Below are positions 1 to 9,289 of a stretch of 64,000 nucleotides of DNA, piece after piece. Both the position numbers and the translations under genes were made by a program. The stretch's first letter is position 1. Each line of letters opens with the position of its first letter. A model generated the notes under the pieces. That model had not been told where the DNA came from. It was given only the letters and a program-made list of their open reading frames with translations, and did not search any database. The DNA comes from Triangularia verruculosa (Eukaryota; Ascomycota; Sordariomycetes; Sordariales; Podosporaceae): the NCBI GenBank assembly GCA_033296885.1, contig MU863938.1, positions 1-64,000 of the forward strand, given 5' to 3'.

Positions 1-3000
1 GCAGTGAGCTACAGGTATCGTGTGTGACAATTCCGCTACGCTATTAGTGTATTAGCTACAGGGTCCTTAGGCCTGTATATGAGCCATACCTATTTTAATA
101 TTAATAAAAACACTTTATCCCCCCTCTTTAAGTAAGGTCCTTCGAGCCGTTTAACGTTATAATACTTACACATACATTCTCAAATAAACTCGAGTTCTTC
201 CTTAAATTTAGCATATAGTATATATAATTTTCCTGCCTTTACTACCGCCCTAAGCACTTTTGCCTCTAGTCCTTACCGTAAATCTGCCTTAAAACCGTAG
301 TTCACGAAGAATAGTGTGACCTTCGTTGTCTCCGTAGGTACTATATTATACGCAAGCTATGTCGCTGGCAAAAGTTCAACCCAATTATTTTATTCGAAAT
401 TAATATAATTTCGAAAGTATTATTTAATAATCTAGTTAAGTCTCTCTATCTAGCTGTCCGTCTACAGGTAATAAACTAACGACGCCTTACTCTTTACTCC
501 TACTTACTCCATTAAAGCCGTCTAAAACTTCGATACAAACTTAATATCGCAATCCGTAATAAATTCCCTTAGCTATATATATATCGCCGTTACATTCCGA
601 AACACTACATCCGCTAATTACTCCGCCGTCCAGGTCTCTTTATAAGGTAGGAAATACGCCCATTTAATAAGCCTATCGACCACCGTTAAAATACTATCGT
701 ACTTAACGCCCGTAGTTATATCCTTGGATTCTAGTAGTTTAGTAATAAAGTCTATAAATACTAAACTTTAGGGTTACTCTACTACTAACAATAGCTCTAA
801 AAATCCGTACAGCTTATACTTCTTTATTTTCGTTCTTCTATAAAGGTTACATTCCTATAGCGTTTCCTCTACGTCCTTTCTTAATCCTAGCTAATTAAAG
901 TATTATTTAATCTTCTCCGTTATCTTAACTACTCCTATATATCCCCCGAACTTCGACTCGTAGATCTCCTGAATCAGGGTCTTCCGTTAACCTGGATCGA
1001 CGTAGGCCCTATTATTATACTAAAGCCGGTAACGATCGTCTTTTTAAATCCCCAATAGTTCTAACTCTACCTATTACTTCTAATCGTTACCGTCGATATA
1101 GCCTTAATATTTATAGATAATAGATTCTTCTCGGTACACTACGCAATACTCAGCTTACTATTAAAGCGGGTATTTAAGTATACCTTCTATTATTTCCTAC
1201 AGTAAAGGTAGTAACTCTTCTTTCACCTTTTCTTTATAATAGTCCGCCCTTCTACTCAGAGCGTCCGCTTTTATATTCTCAGACCCTTTCTTATAATAGA
1301 TCTAGAAATTAAATTCTAATAAGAATTCTAACTACCTACTTTACTTAGCGTTAAAGACCTTAATAGTAGTAAAATACTTTAAGTTCTTATAATCCGTATA
1401 AACCTAGACTTCGTAGTTAATACCGTTAAAGTATAGTCTCTACTTTTCGAAAGCCTCGATAATAGTAAATAGTTCTTTATTATAAATAGGGTAATTTTTA
1501 CGTAGCCCCTTTAATTTCTTCGAAAAGAATACTATTAGGTATAATTTCCTATTTTCGTCTCGTTATTCCAGTTGCCCTCCGATAATGTAATCGGAGGTAT
1601 CTATCTCGACTTTAAAGGGTTGTCCTAGGTCGGGGAGCTTAAGTATTAGGTCCGCCGTAATAACGTTCTTAATAGCTTAAAAAGCCTCCTCCTACTTCTT
1701 TTCCTATTTAAACTCGGCGTTCTTTTTAGTAAGGTCGTTTAGTAGCCTCGTTATAGCGCCGTAGTTCCGTATAAACATTTAATAGAAGTTTATAAATCCT
1801 AGAAACTCTCGAACCCTTATCTTTAGCTATTCGGCCGTTTTTACTTATAGTCTCGGCTAATCTTTAACTACTGCAATTTTCCTTAGTTCTATTCGCACCT
1901 CTCTTAGCGAAATAAAATACCCTAGATAGACCGTCTTTTATATATAAAACTCGCTTTTATCCTTATTAACCGATAATCCAGCTCCGTATAACGCATTTAA
2001 AATCTCCTTAACGTACCTTTTATACTCCTCTAGAGTACGTAAGTAAATAAGAATATCGTCGAGGTAATAAACTACTGTTTTATCGAGGTATTAGCGAATC
2101 GTATAATTAACGAGGGCCTAGAAAGTTGCTAGTACATTTATAAGCCTAAACGGTATAACGAGGTATTCGAAATACCCGTAAAGCGTATAAAAAGCCGTCT
2201 TCTATTCGTCTCCCTTTTTAATTCGTATATACGCGTATCTGACTAATATATTAAGTTTAATAAACTATTATACCCCTAATAGTTAACTTTTTAGCCGCGA
2301 AATTAATAGTAGTAGGTAACTGTTTTTTATTATCTCCTAATTTAATTATCGATAATCTATATATAATTGCGGACTCCCGTCCTTTTTCGGTATGAAGAAA
2401 ATAGGATATTTAACTAGCGATATAAATACTTTAATATATCCTCTCTTAATATTTTTATTTAAATATTTCCGTAACTTTTTATTTTATTTATCGTTAATAT
2501 AGTAGACTTAAAAAAACTTAAATTTCGCTTTTTCTTTAAGCTTAATTTTATAGTCCTATAATCCCTTCTCCGGTAAACCTTAAAGGTATTTTACCGTAAA
2601 TACCGGATACCCCCGATATTCTACCGGTACCTCCTTCTTCTCGCCTTTTTTTATATTATTATAATAGGCGTATTTATCCTTTATTACTATTATAATTTCT
2701 ATTAACGTAATTATTTTTACTAACTTTATTTCTTCGATCTTACCGCCTTTATCGATTAAGTATATTAATATTTCTTATATCTCTTACGGTAGTACCGTAG
2801 AGGATATTTATCCTGCACTCTACTCCTACCGTACCCCTAATCTCCCATCGTTAATTAGATACTCCCGATATTCCCTCGGTCGTAGGTAGCTACTATCCTT
2901 CCAATCGATATCTAAGTTATAATCCTTATATTATAATTGCCCTAAAATTATATCCTTTTCCGGCCCTATATCTACGATATCGAAAATCACCTTTATTATC

Positions 3001-5478
3001 TTTCCCGATACGGTAATATCTAATAGTACCGTTTCCTTAGTTACTAATTACGTAAGGAAGGGTCCCTTTATAATAACCTCTTCTTTCTTTTTCCTTTATA
3101 AAACCTAGGCTTATTATATAAATTTAGGTAAAATTAAATCCGCTTTTACTTTACTATTTACGAATACTTATATTTAAAAACCCTTTTAACGTACTATTAC
3201 TTATAATCTTTTATCTTTTATACCCCTCCTTTATACCGTAACGACCTTACTAATATATTATTTATAGTCCTTTAGAGGTTTTCGGCCTTTACGAAAGGCC
3301 GTAGCCCTTTTCCCGATTATTATTATACCTTTAGAACGTCCTTTTCGATTAAACTATCTAGTAACTCGAAATCGGCTAACTATCGTCGTTAAGCTTCCTT
3401 CCACTTTTTATTCTTAGTATTATTTTAAGCCCTTTTCTTATTATATATTTTTCGTATTTTAGGACTAGCTTCGTAGTATTTCCGGGCCTTTACCTGTAGG
3501 TAAAAAGTGTAATCTACGTTCTTATACCCCGTTAAACTGAATCCGTCGGTATTCTCTTCCCAATTTACTATCTAATCGAGGCAATACCTTACGTACTTAG
3601 GTGTAATCTATATAATCTAGAGTCTATTTAATTCGACCGGGTCCTTTAATTTCTATAAGAAGTAATCGTTTAACTTTTCCTCCGGTATTCTTTACCTCGT
3701 AAATATATTCTGTATCGGTATCGGTTTGCCTATCTAAATAAACCCCTTAATCGGCTAATACCGGTTAAAGGCTTTTAACTAATAGTGTTCCTTATATATA
3801 TAAGCGATATACTAGAACTATAGTATCTTCCTATACTCCGGGTATCGTAAATGGACCTGCGGAGTATCCTCTTCGTAATAGGTATACTATCCGAATATTA
3901 GATATTCTCTTAATATTTACGTAAGCCCGGTATTAATCGTCGATTATAATACTTAATATTTACCCTAGGTCTTTTCGCCCGTAAAGAATATTACAAATTT
4001 ATTATTAAACTCCTTTTCGGGGATAATCTAATACTCGTTTCCTTGCTATAACTATATAGTCGGCTAATTATTATTAGTAACTTACGTTACCTTATCCTCG
4101 AGGTTATAGTATTACCGTTTAATAACTTCTCGCTATTCTTAAAGCTTTACTATTACCTCCTCGAGTTTTTAAACTTACTCCTTTACCCGCCTTATAGTCT
4201 TTTCTATATCTTAAACCGAGGCGTTAATTAAAGTAAAACCCTACTTTAATCGCCGTATAGTCTCCTTAAAGGGCCCTAAAACAGTACTTTCTTTTAATTT
4301 TATAGCCCTTTTAATTAGTAACTTTTATCTTATAATATAATCTTCCCCTTCGGAATTAACTATTAACTCTCTTTCTTAAGCTTTATATTTATAGTCGCTA
4401 TCGGTATAATCGTCCGTTAAATCCCGAAAATCCTCGTAAATATACTCGGTATTAAAGATCTCGATAACCTACGTAGTTTTAGTTACTACCGCCGTTTTTC
4501 TTTCTTTCTAACTAAACTATTTAGATAATTAGTAGTCTCTCTTAAAGTAACCTATCTTCCCGTAATTAAAGCACTTAACGTCGTTCTTTCCTTTAAACCA
4601 TTTTTAAATTACGTCTACTTCTATAGGCCTTACGTAAATAATCCTTAAAACGTAAATCCCATAAGGCCGTCTCTTTTTCTTATCGTTAGGCCGGTAAAGT
4701 CCTTATATACGTATACCCTTACACTTCTTACGGCGCTAATATTGCCGATCGTCGATACAGACCGCTATTACGATATACTCGTCGATAATCTCCGGTCGCT
4801 CCTATTAGTATAGTTTATCCTTAACTTCTTCCTTAAGCCCGTTATAAAATAACTATATTAACCTTTCGTCGTTAATTTTATTACAGAATATATCCGTCCT
4901 AAATACTATAGTATAGTCGATAATAGATCTAGTTTACTTAAGGTTAACTAGTCGCTCCTAGGTACGCCTACCTTTATTATATTTTCCGAATACCTCTTTA
5001 ATCTTCTCTTTAAATCCCTTATATATTTTAAAACACTTCTTAGTAATATCCTCCCTTTCGTCGTACTTATTATCGAAGTAGTCTCTTAGGATTAGTTCGA
5101 ACTAGGTAAGGGCCTTATCCTTAAGCCTAAATACAGTATATACTACCTTAGACTTTTCGTCCGAAAAACGGGAAGGGTAGTACCGAAAATATACTTTAAG
5201 TTAGATTAAAAATCCCCCTAGCTCTCCTTTAGCTCCTCTATAATAATCGGAAGCCTCGAGCTTAACGCGATCTCCTTCTTTACGTAAAGTACCGATTTCC
5301 TTATAGAGTATATCGTTCTCCTACGCAAGTACGTCGTAAGAAAGGCGCGACTTATCTTCGAGCTCCTAAATATAAGTAAGGAGTTAGTCGATAGTAGGTT
5401 AAGTGTTAGTATTTCCGGTTATAGCATTTAACTTAGCGCTTTTAATTTATCCGATAATAGAATTGAAGTAAGTATATA

Positions 5479-5876
5479 ATGTATAACGAACCCCTATATA
5501 GAACCTCTGAAAGGGATACTCGGTTAAAGGTAATTTCTGACGATTAGTTCGGTGTAGCTAAACAATATATAATAAGATGTCTCAATGTAAATACAAGATC
5601 CCGTAAATACAAACTGTAATTATATACTGCGGAACTATCTATAAGCTATCTAGTTCCTCCGTATATATAGACCTATTGCCAAAACCCGGATCATTCTATC
5701 CTTCGAGAATTATGGCTAACTCCCGAGGATTATAATGATTCCCAGGAATCATTTATGATTCCTCGTGTCCCGGATAATCCTCTTCCTATTGGTCTATCCT
5801 CCTTTCCTTTAATTGGCTACCGTGCCTCCTCTTTCCCATTGGTTGTTCTCCTCGGGTATCCACATCATATTCGTGA
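5479..5876 (-). repeat. Long terminal repeat (5' LTR of the minus-strand Gypsy element)
   Basis: Read on the minus strand this ~398-bp block begins TGTCACG and ends ATACA, fitting TG...CA LTR ends. It holds a TATA-like run at 5661-5670 and lies just upstream of the gag remnant. CA and TG dinucleotides are common here, unlike the neighbouring internal region, so RIP has barely touched it. No matching second LTR is readable at the left edge. The boundaries are inferred from the terminal dinucleotides and the change in base composition, not from a pairwise LTR alignment. Confidence 0.65.
5734..5753. repeat. Perfect inverted repeat inside the LTR
   Basis: Two 9-bp arms, AATGATTCC and GGAATCATT, are separated by 2 bp. 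A third partial copy (TTTATGATTCC) follows directly. The site lies upstream of the TATA-like run in the LTR reading direction, where U3 regulatory sites sit. It could be a binding site for a dimeric factor; that role is inferred only. Confidence 0.6.
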
Positions 5877-5989
5877 CACTATAACCTTGGGTCTTCCAGA
5901 TACTATACAACCCCCGAGAAGCTAATTCGCAGTTAACGCTTATTAAGACTTGCATTACTAACTATTAAAATAGCTCCTCGACTTTAATG

Positions 5990-6304
5990 TTAGCTGCTGT
6001 GGACCAGCTTGCTAAGAGTATAATGGCTGTGATGCACTAGGTGGCTCTCCTACGTGTAGAGAACACTTTACTCTGCAAGGCCAACGAGGTACTAAGTAAG
6101 CGCCGGAGAGCCAAAAAAACACGTGTGCGGCTCGGAGGATCACTTACTGTGCAGGATGCACACGATCTACTGGATAAGAAGGCTGTGGGTAGAGAGGGAG
6201 TGCAAGAAACGTAGCCGGATGGTAGTGGTATAGGGGGGGCTTATACGAAGGTTCGGTGCTGTAGTGTGTGCGGTAAGCTTGGCCATAATGCACGTACTTG
6301 CTAG
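5990..6304 (+). pseudogene. C-terminal remnant of a pogo/Fot1-like DDE transposase
   Basis: One plus-strand frame from about 5990 reads a Leu/Ala helix, then LSKRRRAKKTRVR, GGSLTVQDAHDLLDKK and finally a zinc knuckle, CSVCGKLGHNARTC, at 6263-6301. This order is typical of the C-terminal tail of fungal DDE_1 (pogo/Fot1-type) transposases. The frame carries stop codons at 6038-6040, 6212-6214 and 6302-6304; the first and last stand where family members often have Gln, fitting CAG-to-TAG changes. The catalytic domain is missing, since the sequence to the left is the Gypsy LTR. It is probably an older element truncated by the Gypsy insertion. Confidence 0.75.
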
Positions 6305-6410
6305 GAGGCTGTAGAATTGTCTGATTCAGTTATTTCGGATGTAATTATGGTTGCTTCCTAGTATTGTTGTGTAGTAATTGAGGATAATGGTATAAAGGTT
6401 GTGAAAAAGT

Positions 6411-6442
6411 GGTCGCTCGCTTATATTGGTCGCTCGCTTATA
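6411..6442 (+). repeat. Direct repeat at the end of the DNA transposon
   Basis: GGTCGCTCGCTTATA occurs at 6411-6425 and again at 6428-6442, a 17-bp period. It follows the transposase tail by about 110 bp and marks the switch to very AT-rich DNA, so it is probably the terminal or subterminal repeat of the pogo-like element. The opposite end is not visible. Confidence 0.55.
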
Positions 6443-6775
6443 ATGTACGTTATATAATATTTATTAGTTAAAAAAGTATATAGAAAAGTAAAGTTAATTT
6501 AAATTTTAAAGTTTATAAGAACTTTAAAGGGCTAAACTATTAATATTAGTATTAGTTTTTAAAATAGAAGATAATAGTAGTTAAGATATTTAATTTAAAG
6601 GTCTAAATTCTAAAGCTTTTTCGAGCGCGGCTTCGGCCTTTAGTCTTTTCCACTACTTAATTTATATATAAATATTAACTTTCCTACGCTCGTTTGAATA
6701 TTCTCTTTTATTCTATAGATAAATTAATACTATTAATGTAACTATTGGGTTCTATACCTTCATACGGGTTCAAAA
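6443..6775. other. AT-rich, RIP-like spacer
   Basis: This gene-free stretch is dominated by A and T with abundant TA steps and few CA or TG, like the Gypsy interior. It probably belongs to the same decayed repeat block. No coding frame or RNA gene is visible. Confidence 0.6.
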
Positions 6776-6957
6776 TTGTCGTTCTTTTGGTCTTTTCCCG
6801 CTTTTCTCTCGTTAATCTGCCGTCCTCTATTTAGTGCTAAGAATTGTCTTCCCCCTCTCTCCCCAACCTCTCTTCTCTCGGCACCCCGTCGACCTTCTTG
6901 CAGTTCGACAGTCCAACTAAACTATTTTGGGCATTTTTTCAGATTAGCAAATTCCAA

Positions 6958-8378
6958 ATGTCTGATACCGAGAGCAAGTTCGATCTTATCATCGACTTGA
7001 CGGGCGACGAAGAGTTGGAGTCGGTTGGCGAGAGCCAAACCGACATGCAACCTAACCTGGTGCTTGAAATCATCGACCTCACGGGAGATGATGATTCGGA
7101 CCCTGACCAGGAACAGGGTGAGGAGCACCCACCAGCTGTTGTCATCATTGACTTGACGGCCGAAGATGACAGCGATGACGAGGGCGACAACACCGCCGTC
7201 GATGTAGTAAGATTCGGCTCCAACCATTGTGTCAGTCAACATCAGACTCTAACAACAACTTACTAGCACGATCGCCCCCAGGCTTTTGTATCTGTCTCCG
7301 TGAAAGAGCGCGGTAGAGCCCCGCAAGATATTGGTGGACATAGAGAGAAGGCGGGTGGTGTCACTCAGGGTAAGTGATTGGAAAATACGATAGATTTAGA
7401 GACTCTATTGGAACACCGCTAATATGTCAAAAAGTAGATGGCCATGATGTGTTTCTGTCATCATCCCCGACTCTTGGCTCTCCAAGATCCCCACCGCCTC
7501 AGCCCCAGAATCCGGATGATGATCTCTGGGATGCCGAAACCCGAGCCTTCATTGGCAAGATCTTCCACGATGACCCTGAGAATGCGACTCGAAAGGCCTA
7601 GGAGGCTGAGATTGGGCCCGGGATGATTGGCGGAGAGCTGCAGATGGCGTTTTGGTGCGACGGGTCCATGCTCTCTCAGCAGGATTCTGCTCGTCAGGGG
7701 AGGCCTGGCGGTTACGGCATTGTCTGGCGGTCTGATATAGACGATGACATTACTTCAAACCTGCCGTCTTCCAAGAGTAAGGGATTCTACGTCGACAAGG
7801 CGTACTCTGTGCAGCACATGGAGCTATCTGGAATCAGCCAGTCTCTCGCCAAGGCGATACAACTTGTTTCAAAGAACAAATACGCGCCATACAGGATCAT
7901 GGTGTTCAGTGATTCGGCAAATTCGCTAGATCGGATTGGTTTAGGTGTTGATCCAGGTCACAGTTCGTTCTATTATGCGCACACACGTCCACTCGTCAAG
8001 GCAATCATCTTTCAGTCACACAAGCTGCATCAGCTCGGTTGTTCCGTTGAGCTGAATTGGATGCCACGTTGTGCAACCGATGGGCATAAGTTGGCCGATA
8101 ACCTGGCTGGTTTATGGTCACAGCCTGATGTTGATGTCTGCCAACGGCAGAAATCGATGGACATGCGGGATTCAATTGCTGATAGACTTCATTCCAAGAT
8201 CAAAAAAGAAGGAAGGACGACGAAGAATGTCAAGCTTTCAAAGAGTCAAAGGAGACAGCTACGAGCCAATGCCATGATAAGGCAGCAAAATGCCCAAGTG
8301 TTGGCATCCGTCCACCAACGGGCTTCGTTCAAGGCCACACATGGAGGAAACAACAATGCAAAAAGGCGTTTTCGTTAG
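6958..8378 (+). pseudogene. RNase H-like protein with triple SUMO-interaction-like motifs; one in-frame stop
   Basis: Three exons can be joined: 6958-7206, 7267-7369 and 7438-8378, with introns GTAAGA...CTAAC...TAG and GTAAGT...GCTAAT...TAG. The sum is 1,293 nt (431 codons). Residues 10-75 hold three IIDLT cores (about 11-15, 38-42, 63-67), each followed by an Asp/Glu run, the classic SUMO-interacting motif layout. The C-terminal ~250 aa is an RNase H fold with candidate catalytic acids in WCDGS, HMELSG, FSDSANS and KLADNLA. A TAG at 7599-7601 (codon 172) splits the frame. It lies between the Pro-rich linker and the RNase H domain, and both sides are otherwise open. It may be a CAG-to-TAG (CpA to TpA) RIP-type lesion. 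An ATG at 7623 could still start the RNase H part alone. A paralogue-like protein sits at 20613-21874. Confidence 0.62.
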
Positions 8379-8826
8379 TTGGATGGTGGGGGATGTTAGA
8401 GCACTTATAGTGTTTTGTTTTATGTGCGGCAAAGGTCATGACATATTCAGCGGGCATGGTAAGACTTGGAGATAATGTCAGTATACTTGTGAATTAGAGT
8501 AGTGAAGTATTAGGCAATTGGTGGACAATTCTATTTTTACCCCCAATATCTGCTAGACGGGTGGTGACGTGACTTGGCCTATGCATGAGAGACCTGACCT
8601 TACCTTATTACACCACACAGCCGGGAACATGTTCTGAATTTTTGTTGCGGGACGGCAGCTGTCGCCGCCTCTGCCAGGTGAGTGACCAGTGTGCCAGTGG
8701 CAGTTGCCCTGGGCACTCTCGACAGGTTGATTAGCCCAGACGCTCCTGCCACCCGTGGCCCCGGAGCATGTAGTCCACCTTTCTGGACATCCAAACTGTC
8801 AAATCAAACTGGAGGTGCCAAAGTTG
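8379..8826. other. Intergenic, no gene seen
   Basis: Between the RNase H-like gene and the tRNA-like unit. Base composition is balanced. Only short accidental frames are present. Confidence 0.6.
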
Positions 8827-9099
8827 GGCCTGTTGGTGTAATTGGTAGCATACGTGAAACGCGTTAAATATGGAATCAAACCACTTTCGGGGATCACGCT
8901 CGCTTGCATAAACACACACGTTCGATTCACGAATCAAACCACTTTCGGGGATCACGCTCGCTTGCATAAACACACACGTTCGATTCACGATGGTCACACA
9001 TTATTGAATCTGCGGGCGAGTAAAACTGAGAAGTGGTTCTAAAGTTCGAATCGATTGGGCCTCTGTGACATGGTACCGGTTCGAATCCGGTGCAGGCTG
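8827..9099 (+). ncRNA. Split tRNA-like unit with Pol III A and B boxes
   Basis: The left end (8827-8857) reads as a tRNA 5' half: a 7-nt acceptor strand, a D arm (GTGT...GCAT) and CGTGA, which would fit a 5' anticodon stem. It contains an A-box match, TGGTGTAATTGG. The right end (9075-9099) is a perfect T arm, ACCGG-TTCGAAT-CCGGT, with B box GGTTCGAATCC, then GCAGGCT, which pairs with the left acceptor strand using two G-T wobbles. Between them lie ~215 bp, including a 58-bp tandem duplication, where a normal tRNA has about 20-30 nt plus any short intron. TCACG, complementary to CGTGA, ends each duplicate. No proper anticodon loop is visible. A T8 run follows. It could be a tRNA gene interrupted by an expanded insert, a tRNA-derived pseudogene or a Pol III ncRNA. 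Confidence 0.45.
8873..8989 (+). repeat. Tandem duplication, two identical 58-bp units
   Basis: The units at 8873-8930 and 8931-8988 are identical. Each starts GAATCAAACCACTTTCGGGG and ends in TTCGATTCAC. The duplication sits inside the split tRNA-like unit and has not diverged, so it is recent or maintained. Confidence 0.92.
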
Positions 9100-9122
9100 G
9101 CTTGGGTAACTGACAGTTCTTC

Positions 9123-9130
9123 TTTTTTTT
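9123..9130 (+). terminator. T-run, candidate Pol III terminator
   Basis: Eight consecutive T residues lie 24 bp after the tRNA-like 3' end and are followed by more T-rich blocks. Pol III stops at T runs of four or more. This supports Pol III transcription of 8827-9099. Confidence 0.45.
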
Positions 9131-9289
9131 CTTTTCTTTTCTTTTGCATTTTAACCTCAACTGAACTTCCACCTATTCCCTATCCTCATCGCCACCACCA
9201 TCATTAGTTCATCTAGAACCACCAGATTACAACATCTCGGAAAATCTCAACCATGTCTTCTCAAACCTGCTAACTCCTACTTCCAGATC

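Larger units (their letters stand above)
1..5876 (-). mobile_element. RIP-degraded Ty3/Gypsy LTR retrotransposon
   Basis: No frame stays open in this 5.4-kb stretch, yet the minus strand still shows the order gag, reverse transcriptase, RNase H, integrase. A gag zinc-knuckle remnant lies at 4532-4573. The RT active site, read as YLDD followed by ILIY, is at about 2046-2066. An RNase H/linker motif ending KADALSRR is at 1225-1292. The integrase zinc region (ESKFGGYIGV) is near 870-980 and the catalytic core (IDFIT ... VVDRL) near 630-750. This order is that of Ty3/Gypsy elements. CpA and TpG are strongly depleted, TpA is abundant and CpG is kept, the pattern left by RIP. Stops are almost all TAA or TAG, many at positions where family members carry Gln or Trp. 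The element is dead. The left end is not resolved and may lie outside the window. Confidence 0.93.

Noticed and set aside
1..34. Possible second LTR end at the left edge (GTGTGACA near 27-34)
   Set aside because: Only about 6 bp match the terminus of the readable LTR, and the sequence beyond does not align, so it is too weak to call.
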